From a virus: a DNA stretch of 25,017 nt. Where the stretch lies: the IMG/VR virus record IMGVR_UViG_3300042541_001269, positions 1-25,017 of that record; one strand, written 5' to 3'. This document shows, piece after piece, positions 7,692-17,300 of this stretch (position 1 is its first letter; each line of letters opens with the position of its first letter). The position numbers were made by a program, and so were the translations under genes. The notes beneath the pieces are model-generated. The model saw only the letters and a list, made by a program, of their open reading frames with translations, ran no database searches and had not been told where the DNA came from.

Positions 7692-7693
7692 CG

Positions 7694-8623
7694 TTAAGTA
7701 ACCTCTTCGATTACGCCAAGCTCTTCTAGCGTTGACTCTTTCCCAATGCTAACATTATTTTCAGTTCTTAAATCAACAGGGCTATCTCCTGCTCGCAACT
7801 TAAACTCTCCGGCAGTCAAGAAATCAAAGCTACATTCTGCAATTTGATCGGCTTCTACTGTCATTGCCGATTTTGTAAAAATACCATTCACTTCATAAAA
7901 CACGCCTTCATTTGTCAAATAACCTGGCGGCTGAGGCTTGCCGGGTTCCAATATGTAAAACTTTCCCTGGAAACGACTGCCCACTTCAATCTTTTGTATA
8001 AGCTGAGAAAGAGCCAGTGGAATCTCTTCGCCAATTACATTCTTAAAGCTAAACAGACAATCCAAAGTGCCACCACCACTAATGGCGCTTGAAGTAAAGT
8101 CCCTGTATTTACCTCCCAGCGCAGTGGTATCTACAGTTTCTCTTTCAGTGGACAATGTAAAGCCCGTCACTTGACCAAGTTGATTAAAGCTTCCTGGCAA
8201 CAAGTTCACCCTTACTTGCCATGGTACTGTGCTTGTTTGGTCAAGAGGTACGGCTAAATAGCGAACTCCAGGGTTGGCAATGGCATCAGTAAAAGTGCGA
8301 TACATTCGGATGGCGCCCAATGTATCTACATTGGCAAAAAACTCTAATGGACCAATTGACGCATTAGGATTATCAATGTATTGAGTGTTGCCAGCATTTT
8401 TATAAAGACGAAAAGGCAGTCCTCTGTCGTCTTTGGCGCTAATTTTAATTCGATCTCCAGTGGTGATCGTGCCAAACGGCAAGTCAAGACCAGTCGCCGT
8501 TCCCAAGGAAAAGCGTTGGCGGGAAACATATAAGTCTGACTTGGCAATTTCCAAGTCCAAGGCATGACTATCGCCCACTCGCTTTAATTCAATGCTTCCA
8601 TAGTGTCCGGCAAAAACTGTCAT
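7694..8623 (-). CDS. tail-tube-like virion protein, copy A (309 aa)
   Basis: A 309-residue beta-rich protein. Residues 164-193 (TVDTTALGGKYRDF, then SGGGTLDCLFSF) carry the motif I associate with phage tail tube proteins, in which an [ED]TTALG loop precedes strands of the barrel. The start FAGHYGSIELKR resembles YTGNNGRIYVAR of the next upstream gene, so the two look like diverged paralogues. It lies after the J-like tip gene, not where the main tube gene is expected, so it may form a distal tail ring, a fiber hub or a collar decoration. The role is inferred; the fold assignment is moderate. Confidence 0.6.
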   Translation of the reverse strand: MTVFAGHYGSIELKRVGDSHALDLEIAKSDLYVSRQRFSLGTATGLDLPFGTITTGDRIKISAKDDRGLPFRLYKNAGNTQYIDNPNASIGPLEFFANVDTLGAIRMYRTFTDAIANPGVRYLAVPLDQTSTVPWQVRVNLLPGSFNQLGQVTGFTLSTERETVDTTALGGKYRDFTSSAISGGGTLDCLFSFKNVIGEEIPLALSQLIQKIEVGSRFQGKFYILEPGKPQPPGYLTNEGVFYEVNGIFTKSAMTVEADQIAECSFDFLTAGEFKLRAGDSPVDLRTENNVSIGKESTLEELGVIEEVT

Positions 8624-8645
8624 GACATTATCTTATTAGCACTCC

Positions 8646-9440
8646 TTAAAGGCCCGCTTTGAGAGGCACGTCCAGAAGGGGACCATCAACAGTGAATGAA
8701 GTGTCAATAGTAACTACTTCACCATAACTCACTCCAATGCTTGCGCCAGTAATATAAGCATTAAAAAGGAAATTGGTCTTCCAAAGTGCTGCACCTCCCA
8801 CCTCTCCATAGTTTCCAGCAATGCTTCCGTCTACAGCTAAATTCAAGATAATACGAGGAGGAGTGCCACGAGGGAAAAGAATATCTATCATCTCAAAAGT
8901 ATCTTTCTGCGGATTTGCCCCTGCATTGCTTCGGTCGTCTTCGTAGAACATCAAAGTAGCACTGCCTTCCCCTGAAGTAATCGATGGGGAAAAAGTTTTA
9001 ACTGCATCGCCAAGCGCAGTTGTTTCTACCACTTCACTGCTGCTATTAAGGGTCCAACTGCGAACCTTTGCAATACGATATCGATCATCAAGAATTTCGC
9101 GCTCATTATCAACACCAACAGTAGCAACAGTGCTAATAGTGAAATCAGAAGTGAGCCTGACAATGGTGCCCGCAGAGATTCGGCCAAAATAAACAATATT
9201 GCCGGCTGCATAATTTGACCCCGTTACAGACGTATTGAAAACTACACTTGAGCCGCCACTGCCTGCCGAAGCAGCTCGAACCATCGCTCCTTGACCGTTA
9301 CCCTGCACATTGAAAACAGACAGCGTTTCATTCGCCGCTACCGATTGCCCAGGCACCACTGCAAGAGTGAAGTTTCCTTGAATGCCATAATCTACTTTAC
9401 GCGCAACGTAAATGCGCCCATTATTGCCTGTGTAAATCAT
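8646..9440 (-). CDS. tail-tube-like virion protein, copy B (264 aa)
   Basis: A 264-residue protein with EVVETTALGDAVKTF and SGEGSATLMFY at residues 136-166, the tail-tube-type signature also present in the 309-residue protein. Residues 20-90 include a Gly/Ser/Asn-rich segment (GQGAMVRAASAGSGG, VTGSNYAAGNIVYF) that looks like an inserted module absent from its paralogue. There are no cysteines, membrane segments or catalytic motifs. ATG at 9440, 63 bases after the J-like stop. It is likely a structural ring protein near the tail tip. Confidence 0.6.
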   Translation of the reverse strand: MIYTGNNGRIYVARKVDYGIQGNFTLAVVPGQSVAANETLSVFNVQGNGQGAMVRAASAGSGGSSVVFNTSVTGSNYAAGNIVYFGRISAGTIVRLTSDFTISTVATVGVDNEREILDDRYRIAKVRSWTLNSSSEVVETTALGDAVKTFSPSITSGEGSATLMFYEDDRSNAGANPQKDTFEMIDILFPRGTPPRIILNLAVDGSIAGNYGEVGGAALWKTNFLFNAYITGASIGVSYGEVVTIDTSFTVDGPLLDVPLKAGL

Positions 9441-9503
9441 TTAGACAATTCCCGCCGTTCTTTCATGATAGCAGGGCTCCAGTGTTTTGCGCTCATAGTC
9501 ATA

Positions 9504-12500
9504 TCATTCTGGGGCGTTATCAATACTAAATAGTCCTGCCACCCGTTTTGTAAGGCCTCTAGTGACCAAAGAGTAGCCATCGGCGTCAGTGGGGTGTTCA
9601 ACTGCGCGAACACTAACTTCACCTTCTTCGTCCATGGCTACTTCCGTCACCCTGAAAGTCCTTTTATTTCTTATTACTTTGCCAAGAACAAAAACAAAGC
9701 CATCAAACGCCGCTAGAGATGCAGCTTGATTGCCCGCTACTGCCACTGCATTCTTAAAAATTGTCCCTGCCGATTGATCATTAGGGTTGTACATCAAGAA
9801 CTGATAACTATCATTGTTTACATTATCGGCAAGAGGAAGATTCAAGCTACCACCAGCGCCAATAGTTCCACTGTAAATTTTGTCCCATTGATTTTGGGCC
9901 AGTTCTACATAAATATAAGAACTAGGGCCCACATAACTATCCGTCGGAAAAGTCTTGAATTCAATGGCACGGCGAGAATTTCGTCGTGTCTGACAGAGAA
10001 GTTTTCCCAAGAGGATAGCTTGGCTTTTATTTGTAACAAATTGAGATGCATCAATAGTTTCTCTGACGGCACTGTCTCCATCAGTATCACTCAAGAATAC
10101 GTTTACGCTATTCTTTTTGGGGAATGCTCCCTTGTCTTCATTGTCTCTATAGATGACAGTAACAACTACGTCTTGAGTGTTGGCCCCGTAATCAATGAAT
10201 TCTTCCTTGTAGCTATCTTCTAGAATATTGCCTTGATTGAACAAAGCGGAAATTTCTACCGGCACCAAGGTCTCCTTGCTCGCAATGCGACCAGTTGTCC
10301 TTTCGTATGGAACGCCTGGAATTAGAGCTTCTTTCCCATCGATTTTGGCAAGTTCAAGCAAGCTGAACGATGCATTGTTTGCCCAGAACTGGCGCCATGA
10401 TTCAGGCTCAGCAATCACGCCATCCATAAACAAACCGTTTGTTTCGCAAAACTTCTTGCTTCTTGCAAGCTGTTCAACGTCAGTGGAAAACAAGTCGCCA
10501 GAATATCTACCAATACCATCGTTTTTGTCTAATATTGTGTCAAGAAAAATATCAGGCGCTCTATTGGCATAACCTCCTGGACGTGCCTGCCCCGTGCCAC
10601 TTACAGCTTTTTTGGCGATAAAAACTGCTCCCACTGCAGCAGTGGTTCCCAATGCCAAGCCAGCTTCGGTCCAATTTGAATTGCCTACTGTTGTGATGTA
10701 GTACGAGCTGCCAACGGTTAGTGCACTAGAAGAAACAATGGTATCAGGAGGCAAGTATTGAAAATCTGGCTGCCCCCAGCTAAAGCCAGCAACAATGCCT
10801 GATGTTCGTAGCAGTCTGCACCTTCGCCCTTGATTCACAAACATTGAAAGCGAGCGCAAGTCTTGAACATTGCGGCCTGAATACATATTGAAACCAGCCA
10901 AAGAAAGGTCACTGTACAAACTGCTATAGTTTGCAAAACTTTCTGCAATTTGTTCTGTTACTGCCGTGATGGCGAATTCAGGGCCTTGGTCAAAAGACAT
11001 TTGAAGCTGAGTGTCGGCAGTATTGCTAAATACATCCCATTCGTTTGAATCGCCTGGAGTCTTATTTAATGGCGGCAGTTTATTGTTGCCATTGCGCACT
11101 TCGCCAACAAAAGAAATAAATGACGAACCTTGGAGATTAAACCGCCGTTCGTTACCGGCATTCTCCAAATAGAAGAAACGGAATTCTCCTGCAGATGACA
11201 CCAAATCGCTAGAACTGAACTCTGCTACGGCATCATGAACTGGCTCAATCTGAAACTGCCAATGCTTTGCGCTTAGCGGCCCGCGAAGGCCAGAATCAAA
11301 ACGAAAATAAACAAAATTATCGACATCTGCAGCGCGTCGTACTATGAAGATTCCTTTGATATAAGTGAATGTTTGCTCTCCTTCTCTTTTGTATTTGACA
11401 ATAAACATACTCGTGCGACGTTTGATGCCATTGTCAGTCACTGGGTAACCTTTCTTTTCTTCGCTGCCGTACTTTTCTTGTCTGCCACTAATGCGCCGCC
11501 ATACACGAGCCTTAATTGCAAAGTCAACAATATGACAGGGCGATACTGTTTCGTAGTAAGCTGTTTCAATTTTTACTAATGCTTTCGTAAAGAAAGTATC
11601 GTCAATTTTGTCTCCAGAATTAATAGAACTTTTATAACCAATGTAGTCTCGTAATGCCTGCTTTTCCTGGTCCGCCAAGTTGCGCTTAAATACATCGCGA
11701 ACTTTAGTAACATTTCTAGTGGGCTGAGTTAGCGTTTCGGTGTATTGCTCAGTAATGAAGATCCTTCCATCTGCCAGTAATTCTTCTGCCGTATTAATTG
11801 AACTGCGTAAATCTTCTTGTAAAAGTTGCTCTGTTGTCCTTTTGAGGCTTTGATAAAGAGGGTCTGAGTTGGCAATCTTTTGTGCGCTTTCTTGCGGGTC
11901 AACAGCGCTATAAATAATGCTGGGAGCATAGCCACTTTCGACACAAGCAAGCCTTACCGTCATATCGCCGTCATCGGTGGAGCCTTTGTCGATGGAAATA
12001 ATGGTAAACTTAGCCGAGCCAAGTTTCATTACGCCGGCGCTGTCAAAAGCATTAGATGCTGTTCGTCGTGACTCGGCCGCTTCTTCTCTTGCGCTACTGC
12101 CATAGTATCCACTTGTGTTGGCAAGCGTAACCGACATGTTCTCTCCTTTTTCAATTCTTGCCCCTGTGCTATTAGGAGTTCTTTCGTCCCAATTTCTCAA
12201 GCCTGTAACTCTAATTTGATTGCTAGCTCTGTCAATATTTCCGCTTTCATTTCGTACTTCTATGTCTACATTGATAGGCACAGGAGAGTAAATACCAAAC
12301 ACGTTAGAAGTGGATGGAGATGTTGCATGACTGAACCCATCGCCATTTGGACCGCTAGTAGAAGGACTAATTCGATATATATTGTCAAGGCCTGCTCCCA
12401 CCGTACCAGGATCATTTTTAGTTTCGCTGCCCTGCAGCAAACTGCTACGTCGTAATGCTCCTGTGTCATTGGGCTTGAAATATAGCCAATAGTTTTGGGC

Positions 12501-13019
12501 TATTAAATCACGCAATGGGGTTTGACCAAATGCTGATCTACTGGCATCAATGCTTCCAATTTGCCCCGCACCAATCAGCAGCAATAGCTGGACGTACTGG
12601 CTGCTGCCAAAGCTCTTGACAGACGACCACAGGAGCGAAGTAGCCACTCGTACGCCCCCATTGGGATTGGTCCTGATGTCGGTGTAGACAAGGTTGACTG
12701 GATCGCCATATTCGGCCAGTTGCTGCACGCTGTTGAAGCCAGACCTTGGGGCAAAGACATCGTCACGAGTTTGAGCCCTGCCGCTTGGTTCTTCTTTCTT
12801 GACTAGCAACGCTCCTACAACTTGCAGGATTGTGCCAACAATAACCAGAACTAACGCAACTACAGCAAGATCATTTCGCACGTCAAAAACCGTGCCTTCC
12901 TTTGGGTCGGAATATATTTGCTGCTGAGCGACGAAGTCTAAATATTCTTGCTTTGTGATGCCAAGGCATTCAACGAGCTGATGCTCGTAAGGCATTAACT
13001 TACGCTCATTGCTTCCCAT
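9504..13019 (-). CDS. tail tip attachment / central fiber protein, lambda J-like
   Basis: A 1171-residue protein at the position of lambda J, after M-, L- and K-like genes. The N-terminus has a hydrophobic helix (residues 51-73, LAVVALVLVIVGTILQVVGA) followed by YVQLLLLIGAGQIGSIDASR and AFGQTPLRDL. The last two fit the J-family pattern 'GxIxGI...PL' of the hub domain. About residues 761-815 (bases about 10575..10740) contain a separable module, ALTVGSSYYITTVGNSNW ... GAVFIAKKAVSGTGQA, known as a repeated insertion in many phage tail proteins. The C-terminus keeps strand-rich J-like sequence (RTFRVTEVAMDEEGEVSVRA). I chose the ATG at 13019, which overlaps the preceding TAA (TAATG), over a TTG at 13031. 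No separate I gene is seen. Confidence 0.8.
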   Translation of the reverse strand: MGSNERKLMPYEHQLVECLGITKQEYLDFVAQQQIYSDPKEGTVFDVRNDLAVVALVLVIVGTILQVVGALLVKKEEPSGRAQTRDDVFAPRSGFNSVQQLAEYGDPVNLVYTDIRTNPNGGVRVATSLLWSSVKSFGSSQYVQLLLLIGAGQIGSIDASRSAFGQTPLRDLIAQNYWLYFKPNDTGALRRSSLLQGSETKNDPGTVGAGLDNIYRISPSTSGPNGDGFSHATSPSTSNVFGIYSPVPINVDIEVRNESGNIDRASNQIRVTGLRNWDERTPNSTGARIEKGENMSVTLANTSGYYGSSAREEAAESRRTASNAFDSAGVMKLGSAKFTIISIDKGSTDDGDMTVRLACVESGYAPSIIYSAVDPQESAQKIANSDPLYQSLKRTTEQLLQEDLRSSINTAEELLADGRIFITEQYTETLTQPTRNVTKVRDVFKRNLADQEKQALRDYIGYKSSINSGDKIDDTFFTKALVKIETAYYETVSPCHIVDFAIKARVWRRISGRQEKYGSEEKKGYPVTDNGIKRRTSMFIVKYKREGEQTFTYIKGIFIVRRAADVDNFVYFRFDSGLRGPLSAKHWQFQIEPVHDAVAEFSSSDLVSSAGEFRFFYLENAGNERRFNLQGSSFISFVGEVRNGNNKLPPLNKTPGDSNEWDVFSNTADTQLQMSFDQGPEFAITAVTEQIAESFANYSSLYSDLSLAGFNMYSGRNVQDLRSLSMFVNQGRRCRLLRTSGIVAGFSWGQPDFQYLPPDTIVSSSALTVGSSYYITTVGNSNWTEAGLALGTTAAVGAVFIAKKAVSGTGQARPGGYANRAPDIFLDTILDKNDGIGRYSGDLFSTDVEQLARSKKFCETNGLFMDGVIAEPESWRQFWANNASFSLLELAKIDGKEALIPGVPYERTTGRIASKETLVPVEISALFNQGNILEDSYKEEFIDYGANTQDVVVTVIYRDNEDKGAFPKKNSVNVFLSDTDGDSAVRETIDASQFVTNKSQAILLGKLLCQTRRNSRRAIEFKTFPTDSYVGPSSYIYVELAQNQWDKIYSGTIGAGGSLNLPLADNVNNDSYQFLMYNPNDQSAGTIFKNAVAVAGNQAASLAAFDGFVFVLGKVIRNKRTFRVTEVAMDEEGEVSVRAVEHPTDADGYSLVTRGLTKRVAGLFSIDNAPE

Positions 13020-13405
13020 TATTTGGCCCAATGAAATTTCCCTTTTACTACGTTAGCGAAAGGCAATGCAATAACCCTCTTTCCAGGACCAATCATAATA
13101 GCTCGATCATCGCTTACTACAGTGGCGAGGGCAATGGACCCACTAAACGATGATGCACGAAACAATGCTCCAGCTCTTGGCTGTTTAATTCTTTCACTTC
13201 TTGCCCGTATCCATTTTAACACTTGAAGGCCGCCCACTTCTTCCTCTTCGTACAAATCATACACCCACCTAAATTCAGGGTAGAAATCATGAAGGCCAAG
13301 CATACGCCTTACTTCCATGCTCAGCGCAAAGCAATCAGTGAAACCACTTCCGTCCATGGGATGGGCACCCCATTTATATTGAAGACCAATCAAGTCATTT
13401 AGCAT
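13019..13405 (-). CDS. NlpC/P60-like tail protein (lambda K-like), possibly catalytically dead
   Basis: A 128-residue protein at the lambda K position. YKWGAHPMDGSGFTDCFALS (residues 10-29) matches the NlpC/P60 motif with the catalytic cysteine at 25. The second half, PRAGALF...GSIALATVVSDDRAIMI, lines up with the usual GDL...HVGIYL region, but where His is expected there is Ser90, and the Asp of GDL is Ala80. Either the histidine is supplied elsewhere (H5 of the motif, H39 and H125 exist) or the domain is only structural. It lacks the JAB domain of lambda K. ATG at 13405, six bases after the L-like stop; its stop overlaps the J-like start. Confidence 0.7.
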   Translation of the reverse strand: MLNDLIGLQYKWGAHPMDGSGFTDCFALSMEVRRMLGLHDFYPEFRWVYDLYEEEEVGGLQVLKWIRARSERIKQPRAGALFRASSFSGSIALATVVSDDRAIMIGPGKRVIALPFANVVKGKFHWAK

Positions 13406-13411
13406 GACAGC

Positions 13412-13948
13412 TCACTGAAGACGCAGATCAGCATTCAACGGCAAAGGCCCGACAAGATTACGGGTGAGAGAACGTGCTGGGAAACTGGCACCCACGCTAT
13501 CCATGGCACTTCTAAATCTAAGTTCAATGGTGGTCTCCGAAAACGAAGCGCCAATGCCAAGGAATTTCTCAGCGTAACTTTTTATTTCCCCATCGCTTTC
13601 ATTCAACCAAATAGTAGTTAATGTCAGGCGACTAAGTCTATTTCCATTGCCTTGCTCTACTAGGCGAATGCCAATCTCTACATTAGGGAACAATACTTGC
13701 ATCAAGTTATTGTCACCGCCAATATTAGAAACAGATCCTTCCGCCCTAAATGGAACAAATGTAAAAAGCTTATTTAAGCGTTTCCTTTGGCTATTGATGA
13801 AATAATTTTGGTAACGGTGGACAATGCTGCCAGGAGTGCTGCCTTCTATAGTATTGCCAGCATCGTTCGCAATGGCAAAGAGCCTTGCAGCTTTTTCATT
13901 TGCAAAAGCCAGTAGTTCAAAATATTGGACAATTCTGATTGCGCTCAT
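13412..13948 (-). CDS. minor tail protein, lambda L-like by position (178 aa)
   Basis: A 178-residue protein between the M-like and K-like genes. The C-terminal part (ELRFRSAMDSVGASFPARSL, then TRNLVGPLPLNADL) resembles the end of phage tail proteins of the DUF1833 / lambda L type. It contains no cysteine, so it cannot bind the iron-sulfur cluster of lambda L, and it is shorter than lambda L. Its ATG overlaps the preceding stop as ATGA, indicating translational coupling. It would form part of the distal tail cone around the tape measure end. Assigned by order and the C-terminal motif. Confidence 0.6.
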   Translation of the reverse strand: MSAIRIVQYFELLAFANEKAARLFAIANDAGNTIEGSTPGSIVHRYQNYFINSQRKRLNKLFTFVPFRAEGSVSNIGGDNNLMQVLFPNVEIGIRLVEQGNGNRLSRLTLTTIWLNESDGEIKSYAEKFLGIGASFSETTIELRFRSAMDSVGASFPARSLTRNLVGPLPLNADLRLQ

Positions 13949-14325
13949 ACAATTTCCGCCACTAATTTGATGGTCACGGAACTCATGTCACGATAGACGG
14001 AACTAATGGAAGGCGCTTCTGCGTAAAACCAAAGCGTCTCACTAGGACTACGCAATGAATTCTGGATTAAGCTTAGGCCAGAAAAAATCTCCAATGGAAT
14101 GGCAAAACCATTTGTTTGACCGCCCTGCCCATCGTAATGGCTAATGATTAACTGAACAATATCCTCTTTGATGTTGTCAAAGCTAAGTTCAATGGAATGG
14201 CCGAATGCTTTGTTGCCAAAATTACGTCTTGTTACTTTTCCTGATAAAGTTTTGTAAAACTTAGTAGGATAATCGCCGAGCACAAAACGACGGGTTGATG
14301 GTTTGATCTTAGGAAAGTCAGCCAT
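13945..14325 (-). CDS. minor tail protein, lambda M-like by position (126 aa)
   Basis: A 126-residue protein directly after the tape measure gene (two-base gap), where lambda-type phages encode the M tail-tip protein. It has the layout of a small beta-sandwich: GHSIELSFDNIKEDIVQLII, then SHYDGQGGQTNGFAIPLE, then RDMSSVTIKLVAEIV. No catalytic or membrane motif is visible. It overlaps the next gene by four bases (ATGA). It likely forms the ring joining the tail tube to the tip. The role is supported by gene order more than by sequence. Confidence 0.6.
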   Translation of the reverse strand: MADFPKIKPSTRRFVLGDYPTKFYKTLSGKVTRRNFGNKAFGHSIELSFDNIKEDIVQLIISHYDGQGGQTNGFAIPLEIFSGLSLIQNSLRSPSETLWFYAEAPSISSVYRDMSSVTIKLVAEIV

Positions 14326-14327
14326 GA

Positions 14328-17300
14328 TTAACGAATGCCAGCACGGCGACGGGATGAAGGAGAATTGGCAAGACGATCAATGGCAAGATTGGCTCCTCTG
14401 GCGGCGCCATCTCTACTGGCCACTCGACGAGTTTCAGCCATGGCCATTTCGAGCTGTGCTCTATCAACGTATTCTACGCCATTGATTGTTGTACTTTGGA
14501 AGCTCATGGAAAGAACCGAAGGGGAAGAACGAGATTGCGCTTGAGCAGCAAGCAGATCACGAGACGATTCGCCTCCTGGCCCCCCTCTCATTTGTACTGG
14601 AATGGAACGACCATCAGGCAATGGTACGATTGCTTCATTGTACTTGCCTTCGCCTACGAGGCCCAGCGTAGGGCCTTTAACCATGCCACCATTAGCAAAG
14701 GCTTGGAATCCGCCAGCCCAAAGAGCGCCATTAGCTGCTGCCTTAGGCTTAAATAGATTACTAAAGCCACCAACGGCCCCTCCGACGCTGGCTAGGACAG
14801 AGCCGATGCCCATAAGAGTATTACCAGTGCCACCTTTCTTGACTTGACTAATGCCTGCCGCAATGCCCATGATGGAGCCAACTGCAATGCCAACACCTTG
14901 AGTGAGCTTGCCTAAGCTTTCGCTGAATGTTGAGCCTTTTGCCTTGAGTGCCTCAGTGGACTTTTCCACTTGCCCCGGAAGGTCAACTGTTAGTGCCTGC
15001 TCAAATGGCGGTACACCTTCGAGTAGTTTGTCTTTTCCATATTCGAAGGAAGATGCAAGGCTTTCCATGGACAGACCAATAGAAGCTTGGGCGCTTTCGA
15101 AGGTGGATGCAAGAGCGGACGATATTACCTCGCCTTCTGCGCCGCCAAACGCCATGGCGCTCGAAGACAGTGATGCTAGCGTTGTCTGCCCTCCCAAGGT
15201 GGGAGCTGTTGTCGCAGCCACTCCAATCGGCGACGGCTGCCCCACAAGAGCTGCTGTAACACTTTCGAGAGCCGTTGTATTTTGGACTATGGCGCTGGTG
15301 TTGCCATTAGTGGCCTGTACGGGATCCTTGGAAATATCACTGGGAAGCTCTCCTGCCTTTTGCTGTATTCCTTTAGGCAACAGCAATCCTTCCAGTCCTT
15401 CTTTAAGGAATTTATCTACAGGGGCCATGGCAAAGTCAAAGAAAATGGTCAGCACTTTATCTTTTAAGCCTTCTTGAAACTTTTTCAAAGCGTCGGCCGC
15501 ATCTTCGCCGGAAATGACGGCCTTCAAGAAACCCTTGTAATCTCCAGTGGTACTAGAGACAAAGCCATCAATTAATGAGCGCGTTTCTGCAATGTTCTTT
15601 TTGATTGTTTCTAGGTCAAAAATCTCTTGAGCCTTTGCGTTTCCGTACTGCGATTGAATTTCAGCGAGCCTGCGTTCTTCGTCGCCAACAATAAGAAGAA
15701 GCTTAACTTCATCTTGCAGGCTTTTAATGTACTTAGCAGTATCTCTTGTTTTTACTACTTCAATGCCTCGCAGTGTTTCGTCGTTCTTGTTTTTTTCAGC
15801 ATCCTTGGACGCTCCAAGCGCCTTGGCTAGCTCGGCCTCTAGCATCATGCGCTCTTCCGCAGAAAGCTTTGCTTTTTTAGCAAAAGAAGGCAAAGCCTTT
15901 AGCAAATCTTGGTATTGAAGATCAAGCTCCAGTAACCGCATTTTGTAATTAATTATATTTTCGTCTACGCCCTGCTCCATCAAATTATTGCGCTCTTTTA
16001 GCAATTGACTGTCAAGAGTTAAATCAGGAACGTTATACACTTCTTGCATATAACGACCTAGTTCTTTCATGATGCTGCTTTCCTTGATTAGAATTGCTCC
16101 GCGATCCGCAAGCGCAGCATTCTCTTTTGCTATGCCAGTATTGGCCACCGTCATAGTGTCACGATTTTCATTGCTTCCTACTTTTCTGGGAGCGCCTGCA
16201 CCAACTGGGCCAGAATAATTCATCAAGCTTGCCAGCCCCGTCGTCATTTTCACCTTTCCTTCTGGAGTGGGTATATGCAAATGAATATTTTGGCCGCCTT
16301 TTCCAGCTCCGTGTCCATACGGGTCCCGTTCGGGCCCGAACAGTTGACTGCCAAAAGCACCAGTAGCTTTTAGCTTTCTCTCCATGTCAATTGTCCTGCG
16401 CAACGCATTCGCATCACTTCCTCCCAGAATGCCCATATCCATGGCATTAAGAGTGTGATTAGGTGTTGCGTGACCTTTGTTTGTAAAATCTCCAGTGGTG
16501 CGCCCAAATCCTTGAGACACCAGCCATTCGCGTAATACTTTTTTATCAATGTACCCAGAAGACGCTACGGAACCTCCGACTGAAGACGGCGATACGGCAG
16601 CAGAAGGTGATACTTTGCCTGCTGCTTCTGCAATACTTAACTGACCACTAAATGCAACATCTTGTCTCTCTTGCTCAGTCTTTGCCAGCGCCCGTAAGAA
16701 TTGCAAATTTTGCCTTTGGAGGCGGTTAGCCCCAAATTCTTGCATGTCATACAAATCTTCACGAAGTCGCTTTTCTAGTTCATAGCGAGCTTTAATGCGT
16801 TCAATTTCTGCCTGATTATAGGCATTTGCAAGCTGGTCACGAAGACGTTCAAAGTTTTCCAAGCTATCTTCTTTCTTTTTTTTGTCCTCTTTGCCTGCAC
16901 GGTCCATGGACATGCCCGCGCCTTTTCCGCCAAAATCCAGCGTCAAGCCACTTGGCTTACTCGTCTGATAGGCAGCGTTACCTCCTAAATCAGTGAATAA
17001 TTGATTCAGCTCATCCCGGCGCTTTTGCAAGCTTTTAAGAGTTGCCACTGCTACTGTATTGTCGCCTGGCCGATTCTTTGTTGATGCAATAGCTTCAAAC
17101 GCTTCATTGATCTGTGTGTTTACAGTTTGCCTTTCTGTAGCAACAGATTGAATGTCACCGCTGCCCGTCATATTGCGAACAACAGTCGCTACATTGGCAA
17201 TGTTTTTGAAAACTTCGTAAATGCCTTTGAATACAAAGCCAAGTTTATTTGCAGCTTCCACTGCAAGAGTGACCAAAGATGCCAAGCCACTGGCAATGGT

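Noticed and set aside
13020-13031. TTG at 13031 as the J-like start
   Set aside because: The ATG at 13019 forms the usual TAATG overlap with the preceding stop; the TTG adds only four residues.
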